Shown here: positions 1 to 9,077 of the stretch, piece by piece
Position numbering within the stretch: position 1 is the stretch's first letter
How the letters are laid out: every line of letters begins with the position of its first letter
From: a virus
IMG/VR virus record: IMGVR_UViG_3300042549_003682
Coordinates: 1 to 26,731 of that record
DNA: 26,731 nucleotides
Strand: one strand, 5' to 3'
Program-made: the position numbers and the translations under genes
The notes under the pieces: model-generated
The model's database searches: none
What the model saw: only the letters and a program-made list of their open reading frames with translations
What the model was told of the DNA's origin: nothing

Positions 1-570
1 ACAGTATTGAGTGCTTCATATGCAGATAATGCTTTAACAGCTTCTTTTGCTTTAAATACTCCAAATGCAGGAAATGCCTTAACAGCATCTAATATTACAC
101 CTGCAATAACAAATGAAGCTAATAATAGAGTATTAACTGCCAATGGTGGTGGTACAATAAATGGTGAAGCTAATTTAACATTTGATGGAACTAATTTAAT
201 ATTAAATGGTAACCAAACAATTTCAGGTGATTTAACAGTTAATGGTACTACAACTACAATTAATACTGCTAACTTAAATATAGCTGATAAATTTATATTA
301 TTATCTTCTGGATCAACTTCAACTAATGATGGTGGTATTATTATCCAAAATAATGTTGATGGAACAGGATTTGCTTTCTTATATGATCAAGGTCAAGCTA
401 GATGGGCTTATACAGGTTCATTATCATCAACAGCTACAACAGCATCACCAGACGCTTTCGCAGCTATGGTAGTAGACTTAAATGTAGCGGAAAGTACAGA
501 TAAAGTTATTTACCAAAAACCAGGTAACATTAAAATTGCAACTAACCAAGATATTTTTATCTGGGCATAA
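1..570 (+). CDS. Tail fibre-type structural protein, C-terminal part (5' end outside window)
   Basis: The frame is open from base 1 (Thr-Val-Leu-Ser-Ala-Ser-Tyr-Ala), so this is the 3' end of a longer gene; the TTG at position 7 is most likely an internal Leu codon. It opens with the same Ala-Ser-Tyr-Ala type repeats seen in the fibre genes at 1090 and 13196. It then has a Gly/Asn/Thr-rich beta-type stretch (NLTFDGTNLILNG, DLTVNGTTTTIN) and ends with a compact region finishing DIFIWA. The segment 'VNGTTTTIN...DKFILLSSG...NDGGIIIQN' is a pattern I know from tail fibre and appendage proteins of marine T4-like phages. No enzymatic motif is visible. It probably forms a trimeric fibre or whisker. 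Fibre-type assignment is likely; the exact appendage is unknown. Confidence 0.7.
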   Translation, partial: TVLSASYADNALTASFALNTPNAGNALTASNITPAITNEANNRVLTANGGGTINGEANLTFDGTNLILNGNQTISGDLTVNGTTTTINTANLNIADKFILLSSGSTSTNDGGIIIQNNVDGTGFAFLYDQGQARWAYTGSLSSTATTASPDAFAAMVVDLNVAESTDKVIYQKPGNIKIATNQDIFIWA

Positions 571-596
571 AATAAAAAATTATCAAAAAAGTTATA

Positions 597-803
597 ATGG
601 GATTAATAGACAAAATTCAAAATAAGGGGAATCAGCCAGTAGTGGCTGATTCTTCTAATTTGTTTGAGTTAAATAAAAGGGAAACAGAATTCCTTTTACA
701 AACAATCAAAAATTCTCAATTTAAAGGTGAGGATGTAGAAGTATTATATAATTTAGTATTAAAAATACAAAAGTTATACATTTACCATAATAGTATTAAA
801 TAA
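597..803 (+). CDS. Small phage protein of unknown function (68 aa)
   Basis: A 68-residue protein beginning MGLIDKIQNKG, 26 nt after the preceding fibre gene and 12 nt before the next small gene, so probably cotranscribed with both. After a short polar N-terminus, residues 24-64 (ELNKRETEFLLQTIKNSQFKG... to the C-terminal LVLKIQKLYIY) look like two amphipathic helices. There is no signal peptide, membrane segment or metal-binding motif. Small helical proteins of this type recur beside tail fibre genes in large phages, but I know of no assigned function. The ATG has no Shine-Dalgarno sequence, matching the rest of the window. It is real by position, coding density and codon use. Confidence 0.65.
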   Translation: MGLIDKIQNKGNQPVVADSSNLFELNKRETEFLLQTIKNSQFKGEDVEVLYNLVLKIQKLYIYHNSIK

Positions 804-815
804 AAGTTTTAAAAC

Positions 816-1004
816 ATGAATTTATTCTCAATCGAAAATCTTCAACTAGAAGAAATCAAATTAATGCGTCAATCTCTTAATGTAATCCAAATTACAGGAG
901 CTACAGCTCAATTTGTAGCTAATTTACAAATTAAATTAGATAATGAAATTAATCAAATTGAAACAATGATTAACGAAGAAACTAAAAAATCTAAATCAAA
1001 GTAA
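816..1004 (+). CDS. Small helical phage protein of unknown function (62 aa)
   Basis: A 62-residue protein, mostly helical by eye: LQLEEIKLMRQSLNVIQITG, then AQFVANLQIKLDNEINQIETMI, ending in a lysine-rich tail (EETKKSKSK). The second helix has heptad-like hydrophobic spacing and could form a short coiled coil. It is the last gene before an 85-nt gap that holds a promoter-like ATATTTAT element and a GC-rich hairpin, so it probably ends the transcription unit that includes the two preceding genes. I do not recognise a family with a known function. Confidence 0.6.
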   Translation: MNLFSIENLQLEEIKLMRQSLNVIQITGATAQFVANLQIKLDNEINQIETMINEETKKSKSK

Positions 1005-1012
1005 CCCAACTC

Positions 1013-1020
1013 ATATTTAT
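1013..1020 (+). promoter_or_regulatory. ATATTTAT element, candidate late promoter for the giant fibre gene
   Basis: First of nine intergenic copies of ATATTTAT in the same orientation; here followed by ACC, as at 19703 and 24282. It starts 77 nt upstream of the ATG at 1090, the longest spacing in the window. The promoter role is inferred from recurrence and position. Confidence 0.5.
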
Positions 1021-1049
1021 ACCTATATTATAGATCCTACATAAGGAAG

Positions 1050-1071
1050 TGGGCCGGCAAACCGGTAACCA
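1050..1071 (+). promoter_or_regulatory. GC-rich leader hairpin upstream of the giant fibre gene
   Basis: CCGG (1054-1057) and CCGG (1062-1065) pair around a CAAA loop. G53-T66 wobble extends the stem, and TGG (1050-1052) pairs with CCA (1069-1071) beyond a two-base AA bulge. No T tract follows, so it does not look like a terminator. It lies between the promoter-like element at 1013 and the ATG at 1090 and stands out in AT-rich intergenic DNA. A 5'-UTR structure affecting translation or mRNA stability is possible. Confidence 0.35.
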
Positions 1072-1089
1072 ATCATAATAAATTTTAAT

Positions 1090-4000
1090 ATGCCAAGTTG
1101 GAAAAAAGTCATAGTTAGCGGCTCAGACGCTGCTTTAAATTCTCTTACCGTTACAAACGGAATCACAGGTTCTTTATTTGGAACTGCTTCATATGCTACT
1201 AGTGCTTCTCAAGCAATAACAGCCTCTTACGCGAATTTTGCCTTAACAACATCTAATTCTCAAAATGCTCAAGATGTTTTAATATATGTTAAAAACGTAA
1301 CTGGAGCTCAAATCAATAAAGGAAAAGTAGTAAGAATATCAGGAGCAACAGGTGATAATGCTTTAATATCAACTGCTTCATACGAAAATGATCCAGTTTC
1401 TGCTAACACTTTAGGTATTACTAATCAAGACATTCCTCATGATAGTTTTGGATATGTAATAACAGAAGGTACATTAATAGGAATAAACACAAATGCATTC
1501 GTAGCAGGACAATTACTTTATTTAGGAGCAGCAGGATCTATAATAGGAACAGCACCAGTAGCACCATTACATGCTGTAAGATTAGGACAAGTACTAAGAG
1601 TACAAACTAATAACGGTTCTATGTATGTCCGTATTGATAACGGATATGAATTAGGGGAATTACATGATGTAGTAGATACTACTACAACTTCATCATTTGG
1701 AGATTTATTAGTAAAAAGTGGAAGTGTTTGGATTAATTCTAAACAATTAACAGGATCTTATGGACTAACAGGATCTTTAAACGCGACCTCATTTACAGGA
1801 TCTTTATTTGGAACTGCTTCATATGCTACTTCTGCTTCTCAAGCAATAAGTTCATCATTTGCTAGAAATGCTTCAAGTTCATTATACTCTTTAACATCAT
1901 CTTATTCTGATAATGGAATAAATGCTATACCTCAATTGGAGTATAATAATATTGATAGAACCATTTGGAATAATGGTAAAGGTAACATTGATACTAATCT
2001 TTCATATGGTCCTAAAGCTTTATCAAATAATACTACAGGAACTTATAATATAGCTATAGGGCCTAGTGCTTCAAATTCTAATACTGAAGGTGATGGAAAT
2101 ATCGCTTTAGGAAATGATACTTTATGGCGTAACACAACAGGAAATACTAACTTAGCATTAGGTAACCAAGCCCTGCAAAATCTCCTAACTGGAGATGAAA
2201 ATGTAGCTGTAGGAAATAGTACTCTTTTTATATTAGATGATGGTGATAACAATATAGCTTTAGGACGAAGTGCGGGTATTCATCTTGATGGTAATTCATC
2301 AAATAATGTCATTATAGGATATTCTGCGGGCCCTTCTACTCCAACAGTTGAAAGTAATAAATTATATATAGCATCAGGTTCAGGAACTCCATTAATTGGT
2401 GGGGATTTTGTTGCTAAAACTGTAACAATTTCAGGTTCATTAAATGTACGTGGAACATTAACAGGTTCTTCAGCTCAATTAACAGGTTTAACAAGTACTT
2501 CTCAAACCCGTATAGTTGTATCAGACACTTCAGGTAACTTATCATATAATACAGCTCTTGGTCTTCAAGGAGTACAAGGTGTTCAAGGAATACAAGGATT
2601 ACAAGGAGTACAAGGTTTACAGGGAGCACAAGGAGTTCAAGGAGTACAAGGAGTACAAGGAGTACAAGGAGTACAAGGTGTTCAAGGTTTACAAGGAGCG
2701 CAAGGTTTACAAGGTGCTCAAGGTTTACAAGGTGCACAAGGATTACAAGGTGCACAAGGAGTTCAAGGTGTTCAAGGTCTTCAAGGAGCACAAGGTTTAC
2801 AAGGTGCTCAAGGAGTACAAGGAGTTCAAGGAGGTCAAGGTACAACAGGGGCTCAAGGAACAGATGGTTCATTTGGTGGCGCAACTTTTGATTACACATA
2901 CGATACAACAACAACCGCAGCTGATCCTGGTCAAGGAAAAGTTCGTTTAAATAACGCTACCGAAAATGTAGCAACAGAAATATACATTGACTCATTAAAT
3001 GATCAAGGTACAGACATTTCAGCATTTTTAACTACAATAGATAGTGTAACATCTTTAATTAAAGGGTATGTTAGAATAGCTAATAGAACAGATGCAACAC
3101 AATTTTTATTATTCCAGATCTCAGATCTTACTAATAATACAGGATGGTGGACATTAGCTGTAACTAATCAAGCTTCTTCAGCTACATCACCTTTTACAAA
3201 TTTAGAAGATATAATAATCTCATTTGTAACAACAGGGGATAAAGGAACTCAAGGTGCACAAGGTGTACAAGGAGTACAAGGTTTACAAGGTGCTCAAGGT
3301 TTACAAGGTGCTCAAGGAGTTCAAGGAAATATTGGAACACCATCAACAGTTCAAGGTCCACAAGGTCCACAAAGTGCCCAAGGTACTCAAGGTGCTCAAG
3401 GTTTACAAGGTGCTCAAGGAGTTCAAGGAAATATTGGAACGCCATCAACAGTTCAAGGTCCACAAGGTCCACAAAGTGCCCAAGGTACTCAAGGTGCTCA
3501 AGGAGTACAAGGTGTTCAAGGGATTCAAGGAAATATTGGAACACCATCAACAGTTCAAGGTCCACAAGGTCCACAAAGTGCCCAAGGTACTCAAGGTGCT
3601 CAAGGAGTACAAGGTGTTCAAGGGGTTCAAGGAGTACAAGGTGTTCAAGGGGTTCAAGGGGTTCAAGGTACAACAGGTACTTTATCTTTAACAGGTACAA
3701 CAAATAATGGTGTAATAACATTAAATGGTTCTGCGCCAAATGCTACAGTAGAATCAAATTTAACATTTGATGGTACTACTTTATTATTAACAGGTTCATC
3801 AACAATAGTAGGTACTAATTCAATACTTACACTAAACAACTCAGGCTCATTAGGGGCAGGACAAAGTATATTAAAATCACTAGATAGCGCGTGGTCTGGT
3901 AAATCATTAGGAGCTACCACTTTTAATATTATAGCAACTGATGCTGGTAGTACTCAAGTAGGAGGTATTAATTATGCAAAAGCTTCAAGTAATTCAACTA

Positions 4001-6750
4001 ATGTATCATTCATGTATGATAGTACAGCAACAGCAGCTATATATATCTCAGGTTCAGGTGATGTAGGTATTAAAACATCTACTCCTACCTCAGCTTCCTT
4101 AACAGTAGGTGGAAATGTTTGGGCTACTGCTTTTACAGGATCTTCAGCTCGATTAACAGGTTTAGCCAGTACCTCTCAAACCCGTATAGTGGTATCAGAC
4201 ACTTCAGGTAATTTATCATATAATACTGCTTTAGGTCTTCAAGGAGTACAAGGGGTTCAAGGTGCTCAAGGAGTACAAGGAGTACAAGGAGTACAAGGTC
4301 CACAAGGTGCTCAAGGAGTACAAGGAGTACAAGGTCCACAAGGTGCTCAAGGAGTACAAGGAGTACAAGGTGTTCAAGGGGTTCAAGGGGTTCAAGGGGT
4401 TCAAGGTAGACAAGGTACAACAGGTACTTTATCTTTAACAGGAACAACAGATAATGGTTTATTAACATTAAATGGTTCTTCACCTAACGTTTCTGTAGAA
4501 TCAAATTTAACATTTGATGGTACTACTTTAATACTAGTAGGAAAACTAGAAAACGGAGATTCAGGATGTGTAGCTACAGGAACAGATTCACATGCTGAAG
4601 GTAGAACAACTGTAGCTAGTGGACAATGGACACATACAGAAGGATATCAAACTTTAGCTGTAGCAGATAATTCACATGCTGAAGGGTGGCAAACTCATAC
4701 TGTAGGAGGAGCCTCACATGCAGAAGGATATCAAACATCCGCTTCAGCGGCTTATTCACATGCTGAAGGTTATTTAACACGAGCTTCACAAGAAGCTGCA
4801 CATGCGGAGGGATTCTATACAATAGCATCAGGACGATTTTCACATGCTGAAGGTTATTTAGCTATAGCTATAAGTTCAGGTTCTCATGCAGAAGGATATG
4901 GTGGGTTTGCTATAGGAGATTGGTCTCACGCTGAAGGATTACAAACATCTGCTAGTGGAGTATATTCACATGGAGAAGGATATAGAACACGTACAATAGG
5001 AACCGCAGCTCACTCTGAAGGACAATTTACTACAGCTTCAGGAGATTCTACACATGCTGAAGGAGATTCTACAAACGCAATAGGACAAGCATCTCACGCT
5101 GAAGGATCATCTGCTATATCATTTGGTGGTGGTTCACATGCTGAAGGAAATCAGACAATATCATCAGGATCTAACTCACATGCTGAAGGAAGAGGTTCAG
5201 TTTCAGTAGGAACTTATTCACATGCTGAAGGTGAATTTACATATGCTGAAGGTGGTGCTTCACATGCCGCTGGATTATATACATCCGCTTCTGGTAATTA
5301 TCAAAGTGTAATAGGAATGTATAACCAACCTAATACTAATCAAGGAGCCTTTATTGTAGGTAATGGTACAGGTACAGGAGCAAGATCAAACTTATTATAT
5401 GCTTCAGGTTCACAAGTTCAAATAACAGGATCTTTAGTAGTATCAGCAGGTATAACAGGTTCATTTTCAGGAACTGTAACTAACGCTACAAATGTAGCAG
5501 TAACAGACACAACTTCTGGTACAGGTCCTTACTATCTAATGTTTGCGGATGGTACTACAGGTAATAGAGCAACTAGAGTAGATAGTTCAACATTAACATT
5601 TAATGCTACCTCAAATACTTTAACTGTACCAAATTTAGCAGGTACGGCTTCTTGGGCTACAACAGCTTCTCATGCTTTAGGTGCAGTTTCTTCTGGAATA
5701 ATACAACAAGGTGGTAAATCTTATGTTGCTCATGACTTTAATAGTTATCCAAATGTTTATGATACTACGTTTATAAACCCAATTGGTTCAACAAACCTTC
5801 CAACAAATATGAGTTCTGCTATGTCTTACAGATTCATAATGGGTGGCGGTGATACCGCAGCAAGAGGTGTTGATCTTGTTGTAGCAGCTGAATCAAGTGG
5901 TAACATGTACATGAGAGAAAGATCTATAGGTACTTGGAGTAGAATGTTACACTCAAACAATTTTAATTCATACTCACCAACACTTACAGGAACTGGAGCA
6001 TCAGGTACTTGGGGAATAGGAATATCAGGAAATGCTGCTACTGCTACATCAGCTTCTATGGCATCTACTGTTACTGTAAATAATCAAGATACAACTCCTG
6101 TAACTTATTACTTAACTTTTGTAGGGACAACAGCAGGAAATGCTTCATTAGGTGTAGACTCAACAACACTTACTTATTACCCCGCAGATGGAACATTTAC
6201 TGCTCCTATTGTAAATAGTGCAACAGGTGTTAGAGGAGGAAATGGTGCAGCGGCTACCCCTGCATTCTCATTCTCAGGAGACACTAATACAGGTATGTAT
6301 AACATATCAGCAGATGTATTAGGATTTGCTACAAATGGAGGAGAAAGATTAAGAATAACAGCTGCTGGAGCTATGGGATTAGGTGTTAACCCAACTAATA
6401 CTTCAGGTAGATTTGAAGCTTCAAATGATATAGTAGCATTCTCTACTTCAGATAAAAGATGGAAAAATAATATTGTAAAAATAGATTCTCCATTAGAAAA
6501 AATATCTCAAATTAGTGGAGTTGAATTTGATTGGATAGAAGACGAACCATTCCATGGTAATAAAGGACATGATGTAGGAGTTATAGCTCAAGAAATTGAA
6601 CTAGTAATTCCAGAAGCAGTTCAGACTAGAGAAAGTGGAATGAAAGCTGTTCAATATGATAAAATTATTCCTTTATTAATAGAGTCTATTAAAGAACAAC
6701 AAAAACAAATAGATGAATTAAAAGAATTAGTAAATAAATTAACAAAATAA
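1090..6750 (+). CDS. Giant tail fibre/adhesin with collagen-like and SHAEG repeats and C-terminal S74 chaperone
   Basis: A 1886-residue fibre protein. In order: an N-terminal [15 protein letters not shown] start; Ala-Ser-Tyr-Ala spacers; a compact domain at about 61-195 ([12 protein letters not shown]...); NIALGxxxL-type repeats at about 320-432; collagen-like GxQ blocks at 491-593, 716-863 and 1049-1112; 17 SHAEG-type repeats at 1167-1404; and a knob-like region at about 1534-1650 ([13 protein letters not shown]). The C-terminus (1787-1886) is a peptidase S74 / endosialidase-type intramolecular chaperone: SDKRWKNNI begins at Ser1787 with Lys1792 five residues on, matching the Ser-Lys pair used for self-cleavage in that family, then [10 protein letters not shown] and a terminal coiled coil ([18 protein letters not shown]). 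Such chaperones trimerise fibres and are then cut off. It probably forms a long trimeric receptor-binding or side fibre. The shaft architecture is clear; the receptor is unknown. Confidence 0.9.
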   Translation: MPSWKKVIVSGSDAALNSLTVTNGITGSLFGTASYATSASQAITASYANFALTTSNSQNAQDVLIYVKNVTGAQINKGKVVRISGATGDNALISTASYENDPVSANTLGITNQDIPHDSFGYVITEGTLIGINTNAFVAGQLLYLGAAGSIIGTAPVAPLHAVRLGQVLRVQTNNGSMYVRIDNGYELGELHDVVDTTTTSSFGDLLVKSGSVWINSKQLTGSYGLTGSLNATSFTGSLFGTASYATSASQAISSSFARNASSSLYSLTSSYSDNGINAIPQLEYNNIDRTIWNNGKGNIDTNLSYGPKALSNNTTGTYNIAIGPSASNSNTEGDGNIALGNDTLWRNTTGNTNLALGNQALQNLLTGDENVAVGNSTLFILDDGDNNIALGRSAGIHLDGNSSNNVIIGYSAGPSTPTVESNKLYIASGSGTPLIGGDFVAKTVTISGSLNVRGTLTGSSAQLTGLTSTSQTRIVVSDTSGNLSYNTALGLQGVQGVQGIQGLQGVQGLQGAQGVQGVQGVQGVQGVQGVQGLQGAQGLQGAQGLQGAQGLQGAQGVQGVQGLQGAQGLQGAQGVQGVQGGQGTTGAQGTDGSFGGATFDYTYDTTTTAADPGQGKVRLNNATENVATEIYIDSLNDQGTDISAFLTTIDSVTSLIKGYVRIANRTDATQFLLFQISDLTNNTGWWTLAVTNQASSATSPFTNLEDIIISFVTTGDKGTQGAQGVQGVQGLQGAQGLQGAQGVQGNIGTPSTVQGPQGPQSAQGTQGAQGLQGAQGVQGNIGTPSTVQGPQGPQSAQGTQGAQGVQGVQGIQGNIGTPSTVQGPQGPQSAQGTQGAQGVQGVQGVQGVQGVQGVQGVQGTTGTLSLTGTTNNGVITLNGSAPNATVESNLTFDGTTLLLTGSSTIVGTNSILTLNNSGSLGAGQSILKSLDSAWSGKSLGATTFNIIATDAGSTQVGGINYAKASSNSTNVSFMYDSTATAAIYISGSGDVGIKTSTPTSASLTVGGNVWATAFTGSSARLTGLASTSQTRIVVSDTSGNLSYNTALGLQGVQGVQGAQGVQGVQGVQGPQGAQGVQGVQGPQGAQGVQGVQGVQGVQGVQGVQGRQGTTGTLSLTGTTDNGLLTLNGSSPNVSVESNLTFDGTTLILVGKLENGDSGCVATGTDSHAEGRTTVASGQWTHTEGYQTLAVADNSHAEGWQTHTVGGASHAEGYQTSASAAYSHAEGYLTRASQEAAHAEGFYTIASGRFSHAEGYLAIAISSGSHAEGYGGFAIGDWSHAEGLQTSASGVYSHGEGYRTRTIGTAAHSEGQFTTASGDSTHAEGDSTNAIGQASHAEGSSAISFGGGSHAEGNQTISSGSNSHAEGRGSVSVGTYSHAEGEFTYAEGGASHAAGLYTSASGNYQSVIGMYNQPNTNQGAFIVGNGTGTGARSNLLYASGSQVQITGSLVVSAGITGSFSGTVTNATNVAVTDTTSGTGPYYLMFADGTTGNRATRVDSSTLTFNATSNTLTVPNLAGTASWATTASHALGAVSSGIIQQGGKSYVAHDFNSYPNVYDTTFINPIGSTNLPTNMSSAMSYRFIMGGGDTAARGVDLVVAAESSGNMYMRERSIGTWSRMLHSNNFNSYSPTLTGTGASGTWGIGISGNAATATSASMASTVTVNNQDTTPVTYYLTFVGTTAGNASLGVDSTTLTYYPADGTFTAPIVNSATGVRGGNGAAATPAFSFSGDTNTGMYNISADVLGFATNGGERLRITAAGAMGLGVNPTNTSGRFEASNDIVAFSTSDKRWKNNIVKIDSPLEKISQISGVEFDWIEDEPFHGNKGHDVGVIAQEIELVIPEAVQTRESGMKAVQYDKIIPLLIESIKEQQKQIDELKELVNKLTK
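2560..2868 (+). repeat. Collagen-like GxQ repeat block 1
   Basis: 103 residues of Gly-X-Gln triplets ([12 protein letters not shown]), encoded by degenerate 9-nt units such as GGAGTACAA and GGTGTTCAA. Almost every third-position residue is Gln and proline is absent, unlike typical collagen. Synonymous variation between units argues for selection on the protein rather than very recent slippage alone. Confidence 0.9.
3235..3678 (+). repeat. Collagen-like block 2 with a 102-bp threefold repeat
   Basis: Gly-X-Gln triplets are interrupted three times by a non-collagen insert ([19 protein letters not shown]) starting at 3325, 3427 and 3529, exactly 102 nt apart. The copies are nearly identical in DNA, which suggests recent tandem duplication. 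Each insert breaks the triplet register and could form a flexible kink. Confidence 0.85.
4234..4425 (+). repeat. Collagen-like GxQ repeat block 3
   Basis: About 64 residues of GVQ/GAQ/GPQ triplets ending GRQGTTG. The flanks ([20 protein letters not shown] before, [12 protein letters not shown] after) closely copy those of blocks 1 and 2, so the whole flank-collagen-flank module was duplicated within the gene. Confidence 0.85.
4588..5301 (+). repeat. 17 tandem 14-residue SHAEG repeats (42-bp period)
   Basis: Seventeen consecutive units with consensus S-H-A-E-G-x-x-T-x-A-S-G-x-x. Every unit is exactly 14 residues, with no insertion or deletion. Variants include THTEG, SHGEG, AHSEG and SHAAG. 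The pattern resembles the left-handed beta-roll repeats of YadA-type trimeric adhesin heads. The DNA of units is diverged, so the array is not a fresh expansion. Confidence 0.9.
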
Positions 6751-6752
6751 TT

Positions 6753-7169
6753 ATGGGTTTTATAGTATCACAATCAGTACAAACATTAGATGGAAATACT
6801 CATAATAGTTTTTATGTAAAAATTGAAAACTATAATATTAATAAAATAGGAGGATTTCTATTTACTTCAGTAGCCCATTATGAAAATAAAGAGTATGCTG
6901 ATTTGAATTTTCCTCCTTATTTAGAAGATGCTGATAAAAGTATAGGAACAGGACGTTTAAATGTTTCAATGTCTTATAACAATGAATGGAAAGAATGGAA
7001 TATGTTTTATTCTTACCCTTTAACTCAAAGTGTAGAAATAGATGGAGAAATAAAAACCCTAAAAAATATTGATATTATTACAGGAAGTGTTTACTCTTAT
7101 TCTTATGATAAACTAAAAGAAGTTTACAAAGGTATATTTGGGGAAGAGAATATTATAGACGAAATATAA
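6753..7169 (+). CDS. Unknown protein downstream of the giant fibre (138 aa)
   Basis: A 138-residue protein starting MGFIVSQSVQTLDGN, two nt after the fibre stop codon, so translation is probably coupled to it. It appears mostly beta-stranded (NSFYVKIENYNINKIGGFLFTSVAHY) with a short helical C-terminus (YDKLKEVYKGIFGEE). No signal peptide, membrane segment or catalytic motif is visible. Small proteins of this kind commonly follow fibre genes in Bacteroidota and marine phages, where they may be accessory fibre, collar or assembly proteins; that role is inferred from position only. Confidence 0.6.
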   Translation: MGFIVSQSVQTLDGNTHNSFYVKIENYNINKIGGFLFTSVAHYENKEYADLNFPPYLEDADKSIGTGRLNVSMSYNNEWKEWNMFYSYPLTQSVEIDGEIKTLKNIDIITGSVYSYSYDKLKEVYKGIFGEENIIDEI

Positions 7170-7173
7170 AATT

Positions 7174-7944
7174 ATGCCTAGAATAGCAGTTACAAATAAT
7201 GTAGGATTAGCAAGTTACTATAATACTTTTTATAGTGCGCCTACAACTAATATAAGTACAAATACTACTTTAGGGTCATCAGAATATACTTGGCCCCCAA
7301 ATTATACTGGGGCTAATTATAGACTTGGAAATTTATATGGAGGTGGTTATTATTTATTTTATTTGAGAGTGAACGCTGTATCTAATGGTAATGTGAGTAT
7401 AACTTATCCTTGGTCACAAGGGCCTAGTACTCAAGTAGGTACTTTAAGACAAGCTTTTACTGTCGCTTATTCCTATATAACAGTATCCGCCTCAGCTAAT
7501 TCTGGATATACTTTTGGAGGATGGTATGATGCTTCTACAGGAGGAAATTTTATTACAGGTACTAATCCTTATAATGTATCAGTACTTGATACTTATTATA
7601 ATGCAGAGTGGTTCGCTAGATTTACAGCAGTAACAACGACTACTACAACTACCACTACTACAACCACAACTACGACTACTACTACAACTACTACAACCAC
7701 TACAACAACTAGTGGATGTGTTTATACTCCATTCTTAGGATATGATTCTAGTAATGAGTTTGATGCTTGTGCTTTCAGCATTTTTGTTAATAGATACACA
7801 GATACTGGAGATATATCTACAGCTACATTTATATATGGTAGCGCAGCATGTGCTACATCAGCTATAGCAGGATGGTATTCAGATGGAACTGTCGCTAGAT
7901 TTTGGGATGGTACTGATTTTACAGGTTTCCCAACAAGTTGTTAA
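7174..7944 (+). CDS. Virion-type protein with InlB-like repeat, 26-Thr linker and Cys-containing C-terminal domain
   Basis: A 256-residue protein with three parts. Residues 1-100 are Tyr/Asn/Ser-rich and probably beta-stranded. Residues about 101-151 (ITVSASANSGYTFGGWYDA...YNAEWFARF) resemble the InlB B-repeat / Listeria-Bacteroides repeat, whose hallmark is GYxFxGWY. Residues 154-179 are 26 consecutive threonines. Residues 180-256 form a small domain with four cysteines, ending FPTSC. It is 4 nt from the preceding gene and is the last gene before a promoter-like element, so it probably belongs to the giant-fibre unit. There is no obvious signal peptide, consistent with a virion decoration or adhesion protein rather than a secreted one. 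The function is unknown; the Thr tract would be a natural O-glycosylation site. Confidence 0.6.
   Translation: MPRIAVTNNVGLASYYNTFYSAPTTNISTNTTLGSSEYTWPPNYTGANYRLGNLYGGGYYLFYLRVNAVSNGNVSITYPWSQGPSTQVGTLRQAFTVAYSYITVSASANSGYTFGGWYDASTGGNFITGTNPYNVSVLDTYYNAEWFARFTAVTTTTTTTTTTTTTTTTTTTTTTTTTTSGCVYTPFLGYDSSNEFDACAFSIFVNRYTDTGDISTATFIYGSAACATSAIAGWYSDGTVARFWDGTDFTGFPTSC
7633..7710 (+). repeat. Run of 26 threonine codons
   Basis: All four threonine codons (ACA, ACT, ACC, ACG) are mixed in no fixed order, so this is not a simple trinucleotide microsatellite. It forms a linker between the InlB-like domain and the C-terminal domain. Confidence 0.95.
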
Positions 7945-7962
7945 TTTTTAACATTAATTTTA

Positions 7963-7970
7963 ATATTTAT
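7963..7970 (+). promoter_or_regulatory. ATATTTAT element, candidate late promoter for the paralogue/glycan unit
   Basis: Sits 34 nt upstream of the ATG at 7997, followed by TATC. It is the only such intergenic element until 13155, so the two paralogues and the three glycan-type genes would form one transcription unit. Confidence 0.55.
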
Positions 7971-7996
7971 TATCAAATAACTTAAACCCTAATATC

Positions 7997-8392
7997 ATGC
8001 CAAGTGCCAACGTTGAAAATTTAGTAAATATAGCTACAAATCTTATAAAAAAGAAATTAGCATTAAGAGAATCTGCTCCAGCAGTATTTGAAACATTACA
8101 AAATATTGATGATCAATTTAGAGCAGCTTGTAATGTTATATCAAATTCAGGTGAATTTGAACAATTAACAGCTCAACAGCAATATTTAATTAACAGTGCT
8201 ATCACAGGAGTTCCTAGAACACGTTTAATAGTATTAGAAACACAATATGTACCAGATGATACAGATGTTGTAGGAGAATTAAGAGACATTAAAAATGTAG
8301 ACTTCCATCAATTAGATGAGGTAAAAAAGAGTAACCCAGAATTATATGATGCTATGTTTAAAGCAGGAATTGTATTAACAAGCGGAAAATAA
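7997..8392 (+). CDS. Unknown phage protein, paralogue of the next gene (131 aa)
   Basis: A 131-residue, mainly helical protein. Its N-terminal half (LVNIATNLIKKKLALRESAP, AVFETLQNIDDQFRAA) aligns by eye with the next gene (LIEQAESLLRKKIAIKESVP, GVFEALSNVDDQLRIT). The C-terminal half (QYVPDDTDVVGEL, NPELYDAMFKAGIVL) aligns with QADYRPNVNDLTAEF and SPELYDKLIKDHGVI. The two are therefore tandem paralogues, 6 nt apart. It is first in its predicted transcription unit, behind the element at 7963. No enzyme motif, signal or membrane segment is visible. It could be a virion protein or an assembly factor; its link to the glycan genes downstream is positional. Confidence 0.65.
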   Translation: MPSANVENLVNIATNLIKKKLALRESAPAVFETLQNIDDQFRAACNVISNSGEFEQLTAQQQYLINSAITGVPRTRLIVLETQYVPDDTDVVGELRDIKNVDFHQLDEVKKSNPELYDAMFKAGIVLTSGK

Positions 8393-8398
8393 TAAATT

Positions 8399-9064
8399 AT
8401 GGCAGAAGCAATAGACATATTAATAGAACAAGCGGAATCTTTACTTAGAAAGAAAATTGCTATAAAAGAATCAGTACCAGGAGTATTTGAAGCTTTATCT
8501 AATGTAGACGATCAATTAAGAATTACAATTAATCAAATAGTAGCTAACCAACAAGACGGAGATTTATCAGCGGCTCAAGTTAGATTAGTTAATACTGCTT
8601 TAGTAGGAACTAGAACAGCTATTGCTTCTTATCAAGCAGATTATAGACCTAATGTAAATGATTTAACAGCAGAATTTGCTATGTTACCTCAAGTAGATTT
8701 AAGACAATTAAGAAAGTTAAAAGATGATAGTCCTGAACTTTATGATAAATTAATTAAAGATCATGGAGTTATTAGAGAAACAGATTTTGGTAAAGATTTT
8801 AATGAAGATGATTTTACTTTTTTAAATAATAAAGAAACAGTATATTCAATTTTAAATAGTAATGAAAACTTTCAAAATAATGGTTATATAGATGATAATA
8901 CTTGGAATGATTTTGTAAATCAAGCTAGAGGTAAATTTGGAGCTTTATGGGGTACTGGTAATGTTTTATCAACAGCCGCTAAATTATTACAAGAAAGATA
9001 CGGGTTTGAATTTTCTGTTAAGTATTTAGAAAACCCAGGAATCAAATCAAGAATTTTATCATAA
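8399..9064 (+). CDS. Unknown phage protein, longer paralogue of the preceding gene (221 aa)
   Basis: Residues 1-122 are homologous to the whole preceding protein (see the matches described there). Residues about 123-221 are extra: an acidic stretch (DFGKDFNEDDFTFLNN), then NGYIDDNTWNDFVNQARGKF, and a C-terminal helical segment (STAAKLLQERYGFEFSVKYL). A plausible history is duplication followed by gain or loss of the C-terminal domain. The next gene, a glycosyltransferase, begins 13 nt downstream. No catalytic motif or membrane segment is visible, and I do not recognise a named family. Confidence 0.65.
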   Translation: MAEAIDILIEQAESLLRKKIAIKESVPGVFEALSNVDDQLRITINQIVANQQDGDLSAAQVRLVNTALVGTRTAIASYQADYRPNVNDLTAEFAMLPQVDLRQLRKLKDDSPELYDKLIKDHGVIRETDFGKDFNEDDFTFLNNKETVYSILNSNENFQNNGYIDDNTWNDFVNQARGKFGALWGTGNVLSTAAKLLQERYGFEFSVKYLENPGIKSRILS

Positions 9065-9077
9065 TTGAAAATTAGTT

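Noticed and set aside
2560-4425. Short regular 9-nt repeats that look like a CRISPR-like or satellite array
   Set aside because: They are in frame as Gly-X-Gln codons, have no spacer-repeat structure and lie in the middle of a long open frame.
2043-4843. Several antisense and off-frame open frames across the fibre repeats (Leu-rich or Lys/Tyr-rich)
   Set aside because: Their compositions are simply the repeat translated in other registers; the + strand fibre frame explains the region.
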